Origin: Pedobacter panaciterrae
GTDB taxonomy: Bacteria; Bacteroidota; Bacteroidia; Sphingobacteriales; Sphingobacteriaceae
Length of the DNA stretch: 64,000 bases
Direction of reading: 5' to 3'
Assembly: GCF_013204795.1 (NCBI RefSeq)
Contig: NZ_JABMKW010000016.1
Location: forward strand, 496,001-560,000
Part shown: positions 18,931 through 29,300 of the stretch, one piece after another
Numbering within the stretch: the stretch's first letter is position 1
How the letters are laid out: each line of letters begins with the position of its first letter
Notes under the pieces: generated by a model
The model's input: the letters and a program-made list of their open reading frames with translations, nothing else
Told to the model about the DNA's origin: nothing
Databases searched by the model: none
Translations under genes and position numbers: made by a program

Positions 18931-19794
18931 ATGGCACGAGCCGCATTTGAAGCATTAGACCCATATAATGATAATTCCTTTCTCCTTCGTGAATTCACGG
19001 AGTTTACTGCGCCTTACCATTTTCATCCGGAACATGAACTTACACTTATTGTAAAAGGTAAGGGTAATCGTTATGTTGGCAATCATATGGATGTATACAG
19101 CTGCGGGGATCTGGTTCTTATAGGCTCAAATCTTCCCCATTGCTGGAAAATTGAAAATAATGAAGAACAAGACAAGGATGTCGCATCAGTAGTTGTTCAA
19201 TTTAACAATGATTTTTTAGGTACGGATTTCCTGGCCAAGCCAGAGCTATCTCAAATACTACATCTGCTGGAAAGAAGCAAGCATGGAATACAGTTTTTAA
19301 ATAATACTGCAGAAGAAATAACCAAAAGATTAATTCTTTTGGCCAAACAACCAAATTCTTTTAAGCGACTTATAGAATTTTTAGAAATATTATATACCCT
19401 CGCCATTTCCAAAGAATACAAATTACTCGACAAACAAGAAACAAAGGCGCATCAGTCAGCGAAACCAGAAAGAATCAATATAGTTCTGGGTTACATCATC
19501 GACAATTACAAGGATGAAATTTTGCTTGATCAGGCAGCCGCGTTGGTAAATATGACGCCAAACGCTTTTTGCAAGTACTACAAAAAGACCACAAAAAAAA
19601 CTTTTATAGAAACAGTAACCGACTATCGGATAAATTACGCCATTCAACAACTTGTAAATTCAGATAAATCTATCTCCGACATCTGCTTTGAGAATGGCTT
19701 TGGCGACTTATCGCATTTCTATAAGCTTTTTAAAAGAAAGATGAAGCTTAGCCCTTTAAAATACCGCAAGGAATTCAGGAAAGATACCGCCTAA
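18931..19794 (+). CDS. AraC-family regulator with cupin sensor domain
   Basis: Transcription factor, 287 aa. The N-terminal cupin (about 1-150) shows the sensing pattern YHFHPEHELTLIVKGKGNRYVGNH and GDLVLIGSNLPHCW. The C-terminal AraC double helix-turn-helix (about 185-285) has LDQAAALVNMTPNAFCKYYKKTTKKTF and the closing ISDICFENGFGDLSHFYKLFKRKMKLSPLKYRK. It is divergent from the PhyH-GH5 operon across a 155-nt gap, which makes that operon the likely target, with an activating sugar ligand by family analogy. Its stop overlaps the convergent GxGYxYP gene by 4 nt. Confidence 0.9.
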   Translation: MARAAFEALDPYNDNSFLLREFTEFTAPYHFHPEHELTLIVKGKGNRYVGNHMDVYSCGDLVLIGSNLPHCWKIENNEEQDKDVASVVVQFNNDFLGTDFLAKPELSQILHLLERSKHGIQFLNNTAEEITKRLILLAKQPNSFKRLIEFLEILYTLAISKEYKLLDKQETKAHQSAKPERINIVLGYIIDNYKDEILLDQAAALVNMTPNAFCKYYKKTTKKTFIETVTDYRINYAIQQLVNSDKSISDICFENGFGDLSHFYKLFKRKMKLSPLKYRKEFRKDTA

Positions 19795-21704
19795 TTGATC
19801 TTCCCATTAGCAGCATCCGGGGTTTGTTTTAGATAAATACGATACAATTCGAAAAAAGTCGATGCATCCAATAATTCAATTTTAGGATCAATCAGCCTTA
19901 ACTCATCAACCACTTTTACATACCAGCCGGGATCTTTTAAAATATTGCGAAACCAATGAAACGGAACCGGCCGTTTCCCTACCCTATCAAGAATGTGTTT
20001 TGCCGCTTCGGCAGGATCATCCTCATTAACATCATCATCAGCACGCAGCACAGGCATATTCCCATGTAAAGAAGTTAATGGGGTTTTCTGTGGAACTATT
20101 CCGTTAGGACTAAACTTAGCATACGCATCCAGCCCTTTCTTATTAAGCCCGGGCGCCTGGCCATCAATAATAAACCCGGTAATGCTTAAGTCCCACTTAT
20201 CATAATAAGGTTTGTTGTGTGCTACCCAGGCATCAAGGCCATCCGGTAATGCAGAAATTGGTCTGGGCTGCTGCAACATTCCGGGCATTAAGTACCCCGC
20301 ACCATTATCAGCTGCAGCGAAATAATCATTTTTTGTTGCCGATTCCCTCCTGTATTCCATTGCCATTGGCACTCGCTGCTGTAAAACCGGACTAATGCAC
20401 CACATCAATGGAATTTTACCGCGCTCGGGACTATCCCATAAAGTAGGCGTAGTTTGAGATACCCACGAAGATGCATCGTAATCACCAACATAGAAAATAA
20501 AGAAATTACGCCCTTTAAAATCAACTTTTCCGTCCTCAGTTAAATAACCTCTTTGCTTCAGTTCAGCCTGGGTAACCCACTTTTGTTCATATTTCTTTTT
20601 AAGTGGGTAATGCTGCCAGAAAGAGGCATTTGCCAGTGCACCAAAACCAATGGCATCCGCATCTTTAAACGCGTTATAGGCGCTTATCACAGCAGAATAT
20701 TCCCATTCGGTCGGCACATCATCGTGACTGCCACCGGCATGTTTAGTGTATTTAAAAGCCCATGGAGGGAAACCCCCAAGGTATGCATAATCCATGCCCT
20801 TATTATGCTGATAAGCAGTAAGCAGTAATTCTTTAAGTGTGTTTAGGTCTGTCCCTGTTTTCTGAGTAGGATCATCAGTTGCAGGCTCATCACCCCAAGG
20901 GCTCAGGTCAAAGAAAAACCCGCGTTTACTCACAAAAAAATCATGATTGGTAAGCGTATGATGGTTTGGTCCGGCAGCATGCGGATTCTTCATCCACTGC
21001 TGATCTACATAATATGCCCCATACTTTGTATTGGTTTTGCCAGCCTTTGTATATTTCTCCATAAACCACAAGTAAGCATCATTTTTTGCCGAACCTGTAG
21101 ATAAGCGCTTAGTTCCGGGAATATTACCTGATCCTGTAAATAACGACGATCCATTTTTATTTAATAACCAGACCTTAACAGGTAATTTAGGGCCTTGTAA
21201 TACAAGTTGTGTGTATAAGCTATTTTTAGCAGAATCGTAACGAATGGCAATTACATCTTCTTGCCCTGCAACAGAAGAGGCAACATTACTGGTTGCTGCT
21301 ACAGTTGGATCATAAACCACCACGCCTTTAATCGCTGACCGGTATGCTTTAACTAAACTAATAACATCCTTATAAACCACAGTATCTCTTCTATTTAACC
21401 ATTTGTCTTTTTGGCGATATTTATTCCACCAGTACCTGTCAATGTCTATTGACCCATTCTTTACCAAGTAAATATACAGTCTTGGCGATTTGCGGTTCAC
21501 TATTCCTTGCAGTGTTGAAACCGTATGTACATCATCCCATGCGGTTTTTACGTCTTCAGCATTACTAAGATCTTTTGACAAGGTGTATTCCAGATCGAAT
21601 ATACCTATGGCATCTTTTTCGAATGATTGAGATTTTACTAAAGAGGAAAGCAAAACAAAGCATGCTCCTAAGAACATGCTTCTTGTTAAGTTAAAAGTCG
21701 TCAT
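19791..21704 (-). CDS. GxGYxYP-family putative glycoside hydrolase
   Basis: Exported protein of 637 aa with a signal peptide (ends near LVKSQS). I recognise the GxGYxYP family from its name-giving motif, here GAGYLMPG at 468-475 (Met in place of the second Tyr). Other support is the N-terminal TLQGIVNRKSPRLYIYL segment typical of its first domain and the conserved FFIFYVGDYDASSW. The family is thought to be carbohydrate-active from its genomic contexts, but I know of no firm reaction. Neighbours (AraC, PhyH-like, GH5-like) fit a glycan setting. It is convergent with the AraC gene, overlapping by 4 nt. Confidence 0.72.
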   Translation of the reverse strand: MTTFNLTRSMFLGACFVLLSSLVKSQSFEKDAIGIFDLEYTLSKDLSNAEDVKTAWDDVHTVSTLQGIVNRKSPRLYIYLVKNGSIDIDRYWWNKYRQKDKWLNRRDTVVYKDVISLVKAYRSAIKGVVVYDPTVAATSNVASSVAGQEDVIAIRYDSAKNSLYTQLVLQGPKLPVKVWLLNKNGSSLFTGSGNIPGTKRLSTGSAKNDAYLWFMEKYTKAGKTNTKYGAYYVDQQWMKNPHAAGPNHHTLTNHDFFVSKRGFFFDLSPWGDEPATDDPTQKTGTDLNTLKELLLTAYQHNKGMDYAYLGGFPPWAFKYTKHAGGSHDDVPTEWEYSAVISAYNAFKDADAIGFGALANASFWQHYPLKKKYEQKWVTQAELKQRGYLTEDGKVDFKGRNFFIFYVGDYDASSWVSQTTPTLWDSPERGKIPLMWCISPVLQQRVPMAMEYRRESATKNDYFAAADNGAGYLMPGMLQQPRPISALPDGLDAWVAHNKPYYDKWDLSITGFIIDGQAPGLNKKGLDAYAKFSPNGIVPQKTPLTSLHGNMPVLRADDDVNEDDPAEAAKHILDRVGKRPVPFHWFRNILKDPGWYVKVVDELRLIDPKIELLDASTFFELYRIYLKQTPDAANGKIN

Positions 21705-21755
21705 TATCTGTATGTTAAACAGTGAATATAAAGAAAATGACGAAATAATACTCTA

Positions 21756-22223
21756 TTACCCTTTTACTGCAAACGCCCCTGGCTGATAATCTCCTGCCGG
21801 AGTACGAAAAGCAATATTAAGGCGATTGTAACTATTAATTGTATTTACTGCTATTGTCAAATCTATCAGTTCTTCTTCAGTAAACTGTTGTATTGCTTCA
21901 TGATATACTTCATCAGAAACATCACCTCCTGTTATCCTTGTTACTGCCTCGGCCCATGCCAATGCAGCACGCTCACGCGCGGTATACAGCGGAGCATCGC
22001 GCCATGCATTCAACACATACAGTCGTTGCTCCGTTTCACCTTCTACACGCAAATCTTTTGAATGCATATCCAAGCAAAATGCACATCCATTAATTTGAGA
22101 TACCCTAAAATAAATCAAGTTTAAAAGTTTCTTTTCAACCGGAGATTTAGCAAGATAACTTCCTAAACCATACATTGCTTTTATAGCATTCTGTCCTTTT
22201 GCGAATAAATTGATTCTTTGTTC
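21756..22223 (-). CDS. Carboxymuconolactone decarboxylase/AhpD-like protein
   Basis: Small helical redox protein of the AhpD-like superfamily, probably a peroxidase-type or alkylhydroperoxide-linked reductase. The signature is GCAFCLDMHSKDLR, with Cys47, Cys50 and His54 in the numbering used here. I start at the ATG at 22223 (MEQRINLFAKG), which follows AAAGAAA; the longer reading from 22253 begins with TTG and adds ten unlikely residues. Length 155 aa, normal. It lies 75 nt after the M14 peptidase gene and could be the last gene of that operon, or separate. Confidence 0.85.
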   Translation of the reverse strand, partial: EQRINLFAKGQNAIKAMYGLGSYLAKSPVEKKLLNLIYFRVSQINGCAFCLDMHSKDLRVEGETEQRLYVLNAWRDAPLYTARERAALAWAEAVTRITGGDVSDEVYHEAIQQFTEEELIDLTIAVNTINSYNRLNIAFRTPAGDYQPGAFAVKG

Positions 22224-22327
22224 CATTTTCTTTTGATCTAAATTGTAATACAATAGTTGTTTTATACCGCTATGACAATTGAGATTTCAGAAATAGGACA
22301 TCAAATAAAAAATATTTTCTGTTTTTA

Positions 22328-24982
22328 TTATCTATACCCTCCATTTAGAAGATTAGCAAAGAAAACTGCATTTAAAAACAGCCTGCTTGTTCCTAGCCAA
22401 TAGCCACGATAAGTTGGGTCATCAGCAAACAAAACCACTTCACCGCTTCCACTTGCCGTGGCAATAATGGCCGCAGAATTGGCTACTTTACCAATATTTG
22501 TTTTTGATGAATATCCATTAATAAAGGGCTTACTGGTGTACTGGGCCACTGTAGCATATTTGTTTGCGCTAGGTAGTAACAAGGTAGGTCCATTTTTATT
22601 GATGAATAACTTTCTATCAGTTATACCAAATGCTATCGGATGTGAAATATCAAGATCTGCCTGAAAAATTGCACCGTTAATTCGTCTCGATCCCTCTACA
22701 TCTTCTTGTCTGGCATAATCAAGCCTTTCTACTTCTGGTTTGGCAAGAGCATCTTTAGCCCCTCCCGCCGGGGCCTTCTCTTTTACTGCTGCCTGAGATG
22801 ATACCAAAGGAATTTCTCCTCTTCTTGTGAAAGCCTCTGTTTCTGATAATCTTTCTTTTACAATTTCATTCTGTACTGCCCATGCTGTTGCATTTTGAAA
22901 AGTAATTAATGTTCCTCCTTCATTTACCCATGCCTTGATCTTACCTACTGTTTCTTTGTCCCATGCACTATAATTACCACCGGGTAAAACCAAGGTATTG
23001 TAACGACCTAAAGATGCTCTTGAAAAACTAGCCAGATCAATTTTAGTAACCGGCAAATTAAGTTGTTGGTTAAGCAGGAACCATACCTGTCCGGCTTCAG
23101 ATGAAGTTACCCCTTGCCCAAAAGCTAAAGCTACTTCCGGTTTTCTTACTGCTTTAATATTGCTGCTACCAAGATCTATTCCTTCTGCACTAAATCCACT
23201 TGTAACAGATAAAATGTTGATATTAGTTTCTGCAGCTACAGTCTGTAATGCACTGTACAAAGAATCAGCTGAAAGAGTTTGCCCTACTACCGGAACAACT
23301 AACGACCCATTTCCAAATGCCCGCTTACCAGAAGGAGTATTTGCGGAAAAACCTTTAAAGGCTGTTTTAACGAGCACATTTTTCAGCTGCAATTGATAAA
23401 GTGCTTTGCTAGCATTGTAATCGCTGTAGTTAATCAGGTAAGCATAAGGAGACTTTCCGCCTTCAACAGCACCCTTGCCAGGGATTAAAGCAGTAACCTG
23501 ATTACCTTTTGCAATTGTCGCATTTAGTTTAGCATATTTTAAACCATAAGCATGAATAATGCTCCATCCTGTATTATCATAAAAAATACTGTCTTTTAAA
23601 ACGTTCTCTTCAAAAATAGAGTGTACCAGTAAAAAATTTGGTTGGGCTGATGGCACCACATAAGCCTTTCCTTTTTCAAACGTTTTGCCATCATGAGTGG
23701 TGTTATCAGCTAGTTCATAAACATTTATATGATGCTGCAGCAACAGGCCTAAAAACTTTTGAGTTAAATTAACATCCTTACTATCACCAAAAACAAATGT
23801 CTTTGCTGGATTTTTCTGTCCTTGCTCCAGCGCATACTTAAAAAAATCCTTTTGAACTTTAAATAGGCCCGCTTTCTCAGCAACAGAACCTCTTATTGTT
23901 GAAAAACTTGTGGCCAGATGATTTCTGATAGTGAAAGCAAAAGTAAGTGGGCCGTTGCTCGACTCCTGTAAGATCCCTCTGGAGCTTGCCTGCTCAAATG
24001 TAGCCGCAACAGAACCAAAGAATTTAGGATATGTGGAACCATAAATTGGCGAAAGATTATCATAATTTTCTTTGGTAAAGTAGAACGACCCAATATCGTC
24101 TAAAGCTTTAGCATGGTATTTAGCTAAAACAACATTAAAATCGTAAATAAATTGGGGTATTACCGGACTCTCGTGGCGCTTCGGACTTGGTTCAAAATAA
24201 TAAGTTGCGTTTGTTCCCTGTTCATGAAAATCAATTTGAACATTCGGATACCATTTATGAAAAAACACAAGGCGATTGCGGCTCTCAATCTGAACAAGAT
24301 TTAACCAATCTCTGTTTAAATCTGTAAAATAATGATTGGTACGCCCATTTGGCCATGCTTCCTGATGTTCCTTATCTATTGGATCGCCAACAGCTGGAAA
24401 CGAGTGATAAGCATTGTGCCAATTTGCGGCCCTGTCTCTTCCATCTGGATTCAATGCCGGATCTATAAAAATAACCGATTCATCTAACCATTTTTTCGTT
24501 TCTGCATCCTGGCTTGCCGCCAAATAATATCCGGTAAGTAAACTTACCTCCGTACTAGAAGTCTCGTTACCATGTACACCATAACCCAGATGTACTATAA
24601 CAGGTGCATTACTGCTTAGCGCAGGTTTTGAAGGGTCTACCTGGTTCAGATGATCCTGTCTTATTTGTTCCAGATTATTATAGTTTGCAGGAGAAGTTAT
24701 AGTTACTATAATTTGCTCTCTTTGTTCATATGTTTTGCCTATTGATTCAACATGAACACGATCGCTTATTTTTGCCAGTTCTCTGAAATAATCGACGACC
24801 CTTTCATATCTGGTAAAGTAGGATCCAATCGGATAGCCAAGGTATTGTTCCGGACTAGGTACTTTAGCATCTAAAGCAGTTGCTTTAGGAAAGTAATAAT
24901 TATTTTGGGCAAATGTGTGTTGAACCAGCAGCATTAAAAATACGATCAATATCTTACTGGATTTATAGATTATTTTCATCAT
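22328..24982 (-). CDS. Secreted M14 zinc carboxypeptidase
   Basis: Exported metallopeptidase of 884 aa with a signal peptide ending at TFAQ. The zinc ligands are His137 and Glu140 (VHGNETSS) and His253 (QIDFHEQG). Asn223-Arg224 (DLNRDW) bind substrate and Glu330 (TFEQASSRG) is the general base, so the active site is complete. The catalytic part covers about 40-380. The large C-terminal half includes a glutamine-amidotransferase-like stretch (NTLVLPGGNYSAW, KAWVNEGGTLITF). It should trim peptides outside the cytoplasm. It follows SusD by 20 nt, so the SusC/SusD pair upstream probably imports peptides rather than glycans. Met2 may be the real start. Confidence 0.92.
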   Translation of the reverse strand: MMKIIYKSSKILIVFLMLLVQHTFAQNNYYFPKATALDAKVPSPEQYLGYPIGSYFTRYERVVDYFRELAKISDRVHVESIGKTYEQREQIIVTITSPANYNNLEQIRQDHLNQVDPSKPALSSNAPVIVHLGYGVHGNETSSTEVSLLTGYYLAASQDAETKKWLDESVIFIDPALNPDGRDRAANWHNAYHSFPAVGDPIDKEHQEAWPNGRTNHYFTDLNRDWLNLVQIESRNRLVFFHKWYPNVQIDFHEQGTNATYYFEPSPKRHESPVIPQFIYDFNVVLAKYHAKALDDIGSFYFTKENYDNLSPIYGSTYPKFFGSVAATFEQASSRGILQESSNGPLTFAFTIRNHLATSFSTIRGSVAEKAGLFKVQKDFFKYALEQGQKNPAKTFVFGDSKDVNLTQKFLGLLLQHHINVYELADNTTHDGKTFEKGKAYVVPSAQPNFLLVHSIFEENVLKDSIFYDNTGWSIIHAYGLKYAKLNATIAKGNQVTALIPGKGAVEGGKSPYAYLINYSDYNASKALYQLQLKNVLVKTAFKGFSANTPSGKRAFGNGSLVVPVVGQTLSADSLYSALQTVAAETNINILSVTSGFSAEGIDLGSSNIKAVRKPEVALAFGQGVTSSEAGQVWFLLNQQLNLPVTKIDLASFSRASLGRYNTLVLPGGNYSAWDKETVGKIKAWVNEGGTLITFQNATAWAVQNEIVKERLSETEAFTRRGEIPLVSSQAAVKEKAPAGGAKDALAKPEVERLDYARQEDVEGSRRINGAIFQADLDISHPIAFGITDRKLFINKNGPTLLLPSANKYATVAQYTSKPFINGYSSKTNIGKVANSAAIIATASGSGEVVLFADDPTYRGYWLGTSRLFLNAVFFANLLNGGYR

Positions 24983-25002
24983 TATTTAAGTTAATAGATT
25001 AA

Positions 25003-26340
25003 TTAATATCCTGGATTTTGTGTTACATCTGGGTCTGATAAAACATCAGAATACGGAATTGGAAACAACCAGTAGTTCTTATTGGTTAAACCCAATACTA
25101 CTGCTGCCCTTTCGGTTCTTACCAGATCAAACCATCTATGAGCTTCAAAAGCAAACTCAATCCCATTTTCGTCTTCGATAGCTTTAATAAGATCTGCTTG
25201 GGTTACCGCTGTCGTTTCTGGCACATCAGCTCTTTTTCTTATCGCATTTAAATCTCCGGCTGACCCTGTCAAATTATTTTGCTGTGCCCTTGCTTCGGCA
25301 CGTATCAGATACAATTCTGCAATTCGAATTAAATATGATGGATCAGTACTTGTAGATGTTGTATTATACAACACGCCATATACCGTAGCCCCGCTACCAG
25401 CTATTAAGGCGTTGCGGGTACCGCCTATTGCCGGATTATTTAATTTTGCCACTAATGCATCCGAAGGCTTTAAAGTAAACTGTCCTCCGGCCGAACTTGG
25501 ATACCATAAATTCCAGTAGCTATTCCGGTCGTTAACTGAGTAAGCAAGCTCAAATACCGATTCGGCACTTTGAAAAGGTGCTGTAAAAAACGACTTATAT
25601 GGTTTTACCAAAGAATACTTCGTATTATTTATAACCAGCGTAGCATACTTCTCTGCATCGGCCCATTGTTTCCTATATAAATGGAGTCTGGCTCTAAGTG
25701 CTCTTGCAGTACTTTTTTGCGCCCGGTTACGGGTTGTCGCATCCTCCGGAAGGAGCTCTTCAGCTTTAACCAGATCTGCTAAAACCTGATCATAAGTTTG
25801 ATCCAGCGTACTACGCTTAATGCCTTTCAAAACGGTAAGATCTGTAGTTGGCTTTAATTGGAGCTGAATGCCACCCCAGCCTCTTGCAAGGTCAAAGAAA
25901 GACAATGCACGAATAAAGTACGCCTCTCCAAGAATTTTATTCTTTTCGGCAGCGGTCAGTAATGGGTCTGTTACCCCCGGCACGTACGTAATTACACTAT
26001 TAGCAGAATTTATTGTTTTATAAATATTCTGATAAGCTGCAACCGTAATTACATTATCTGTAGGAACTGCATTTTGATCTAACTGGAGGTATTCACTTAA
26101 GGTTCCATTAAAGATAACATTGTCTGTGGTAATGGTACCCAGTGTTGGGTAGTTCGAGGCATAGTATCCCTGAAGACGATCATATGTACCAATTATGGCT
26201 GCACGCGCGGTGCTTACATCAGTAATAGAACTTTCTGTTGGTAAAGAATTATTTGGTACTTCTTCCAGGTATTTTTTGCACGATGCTAAAAAGAAAATAA
26301 CAGCAATGAGGACTGTATTTTTGATATATGTTGCTTTCAT
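25003..26340 (-). CDS. SusD/RagB-family nutrient-binding lipoprotein
   Basis: Surface lipoprotein partner of the SusC channel upstream. The lipobox is FLASC (Cys21), followed by KKYLEEVPNNSLP. SusD hallmarks: ILGEAYFIRALSFFDLARGWGGI, LIRIAELYLIRAEARAQQ, LNAIRKRADVPE, EFAFEAHRWFDLVRT, and the terminal YSDVLSDPDVTQNPGY. At 445 aa it is shorter than the first SusD in this window, closer to RagB-like peptide-binding forms. The gap to susC is 19 nt and to the M14 peptidase 20 nt, so the three genes form one operon with the Cys-rich leader ORF in front. Confidence 0.93.
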   Translation of the reverse strand: MKATYIKNTVLIAVIFFLASCKKYLEEVPNNSLPTESSITDVSTARAAIIGTYDRLQGYYASNYPTLGTITTDNVIFNGTLSEYLQLDQNAVPTDNVITVAAYQNIYKTINSANSVITYVPGVTDPLLTAAEKNKILGEAYFIRALSFFDLARGWGGIQLQLKPTTDLTVLKGIKRSTLDQTYDQVLADLVKAEELLPEDATTRNRAQKSTARALRARLHLYRKQWADAEKYATLVINNTKYSLVKPYKSFFTAPFQSAESVFELAYSVNDRNSYWNLWYPSSAGGQFTLKPSDALVAKLNNPAIGGTRNALIAGSGATVYGVLYNTTSTSTDPSYLIRIAELYLIRAEARAQQNNLTGSAGDLNAIRKRADVPETTAVTQADLIKAIEDENGIEFAFEAHRWFDLVRTERAAVVLGLTNKNYWLFPIPYSDVLSDPDVTQNPGY

Positions 26341-26359
26341 TTTTTCTAGATTTTAATCA

Positions 26360-29300
26360 TTAAAAGGTTACATTGGCACCGATCTGGAAAGTGCGGGGCT
26401 GAGGGACAGTTGCCCAATCATAACCTGCCGTATTCTGGTTATTACTTTGAGAACTTACTTCAGGATCAAGACCGCCATAATTGGTAAAGGTTAAAAGATT
26501 GGTAGCCTGAGCATATAATCTGATCCTGCTAATGTTAATCTTTTTCAATACTGCAACTGGCAAAGTATATCCCAGGGTCAGGGTTTTTAATCTGATGAAG
26601 GAACCATCTTCAAGATACCTGGAACTTAAGCTTGCTACATTCCCGCCATAATTATTGGCTGCACCTCCATTTTCAGTAGGATTCGAACTGTATGTAGTCA
26701 ATCTTGGAATATCAGTGATATCCCCTTCCTTTTGCCAGCGATCTAGCTGACGCGGTAAAAAGCCAATATTAGCCTGAGTTCCTCCATGAACCATGAAGAA
26801 ATCATTCATATTCATAATCTTGTTACCTTGCTGAAAATAAACGAAGAAGCTCAGATCGAAGCTCTTATAGCTTAAATTATTGGTTAAACCTCCGGTATAT
26901 TTTGGCAATGCATTGCCTACTATTTGTCTATCGGCAGAAGTGATCAGACCATCCTTATTTACATCTTCATAAACGGCATTACCCGTTTTAGGATCAACGT
27001 ATAACTGTTTGTACAACTGGAAGGAATTAACCGAATAACCTTGTCTTAGAATTGAAATATTTCTGCCCGAAGCGCCTAAGCTGATATCTGAAGCAAGTTT
27101 TTCGATCTTATTATTGTTAAAAGAGATATTAAAATTGGTTGTCCATTTAAAATCTGTTGATGCCACATTCGTGGAATTGATGCCCAATTCAAATCCTTTA
27201 TTACGTACCGAACCATAATTTTGCAGGTAGCTGGCAAAGCCTGAGCGGTAAGGAACAGGAACGTTTAATAACAAATCATAGGTATATTTATTATAGTAAT
27301 CTGCCACAATGCTTAGCCTGTTCTTGAAAAACCCGAACTCGGCTCCAACATTAAACTGACGAGTAGTTTCCCAGGTAAGGTCTGGATTAGCAAGTTGCGA
27401 AGGGGATATTCCGGGTTGCTCCAGGTAATTTGCTCCTGACGACCATAAACCTTGTGCTGCATAGGAGCCAATTCCGTTTTGATTTCCAGAAAGCCCAAGA
27501 CTGGCCCTAAGTTTTAATTCATCAAATACATTCAGATTTTTAATAAAATCTTCCTGCCCAGCACGCCATGCTACACCTCCAGAGGGGAAATATCCCCAAC
27601 GTTTGTTTATCCCGAATTTTGAAGATCCATCGGCACGGATACTTCCATCAATTGTATACTTCCCATTATAGGTATAACTTACCTTACTAAAGAAAGATAA
27701 CAGTTTGGATTCAGCTCTGGAAGAAGTACCGGAGCGAGTTGCTGCAACAGAGACAGAACGAAGGCTGTTTGCCGCAAAACCAGTTCCGGTAGCAGCTGTG
27801 CTTTCATTTAATACCGTATTTATGGTATTACCAACCAATGCATTAATATTGTGCTTACCATCTTCGCCAAAAGATTTCACAAAATTCAATACCTGCTCAT
27901 TAGTTAAAACAAGGTTCTTTGTTTCTGTTGATGAAGCTGAACCATTAGCGGCAATACCTGCACTGATTAGTGTACTAGAATAGCTGTTGTCATATTCACT
28001 GCTATTATCTAAACTCCAGCTACTGCGTAATTTAAGTCCTGGAACTATTGAATACTCACCATAAACATTGCCAATAGTACGCCACCCTACCGCTTTACTA
28101 TCGAGGTTTTCTATTAATGCAAGATGATTGTCAAAGCTACCATACCTGGCATATGTACCATCCTCTTTAAATATTGGAAGGTATGATCTCGGAAATAATG
28201 CCGAATTGATAACTCCTTGAGGATTGTTGTCACTTCCGCTCAAGTTCCTGTTTGATCTGGTAAAGTTAATACTGGTACCAATCTTTAATCTGTCGGTTAA
28301 ATAATTATCATAGTTTAACCTGGCCGAATAACGGGTATAGTCTGATGGTTTTACTATGGATTCCTGATCTAAGTAACCAAGCCCAACATAATAAGTGCTT
28401 TTATCTGTACCCCCTTGTGTAGATACCTCGTAATTTGAGGTACGGGCAGTACGAAACAGACCACTGATCCTATCATATGTCGGTTGGGTTTCTGGATTCG
28501 GAAAAGGCAAAACCACTGCAGAAAGATCTTCGCCTTTATCAATAGCGGTATTAATTCTGGATTCATTAGTCAACAAAGCTACTTCCGGCCCTGTAGCTAC
28601 TTCAAACTTATTGATAGCAGTCGACCATCCCTGAAAAGAATTTAAATTTATCTTTGCACTAGTGTTTCGCTTTCCTCTTTTGGTTGTTACAATAATTACT
28701 CCATTTGCCCCTAATGAACCATATATTGCTGTTGCATTTGCATCCTTTAGAATTTGTATGTCTTCTATATCAGATGGATTCAAATCAGCGATTGGATTGG
28801 AAGCCTGCTGGTTACCTAATCCTGCGGAGATAGGATCAGAATTACTTACAAATACGCCATCAATTATATAAAGTGGATCTACAGAAGCATTGATCGAATT
28901 GTTTCCCCGAACTCTAAAGGTAATACCACCACCGGGTACGCCAGAATTTGAAGACACCTGTACGCCTGTAGCTTTCCCTTGTAACAGCTGATTAAATCCT
29001 CCTGATGGCTGATCCTGGACAACACTCCCACTAACACTGGTAATCGAGCTTGCTATATATTTACGTTCCTGAGAACTGTAACCCGTAACTACTATTTCAT
29101 TTAGCTCACTAAGGTTTTCTTTTAAAAGGATTTCTACAGGGCTCCCTTTAGCAGTAATTTCCTGTTGTACAAACCCAATAAAACTTACTACAAGTGTGTA
29201 CGGAAAGGTTTGTCCGGTTACAAAACTGAATTTACCATTCTCATCTGCGGCAACAGAATGAGTAGTCCCTTTTATTTTTATTACAGCACCCGGAAGGGGT

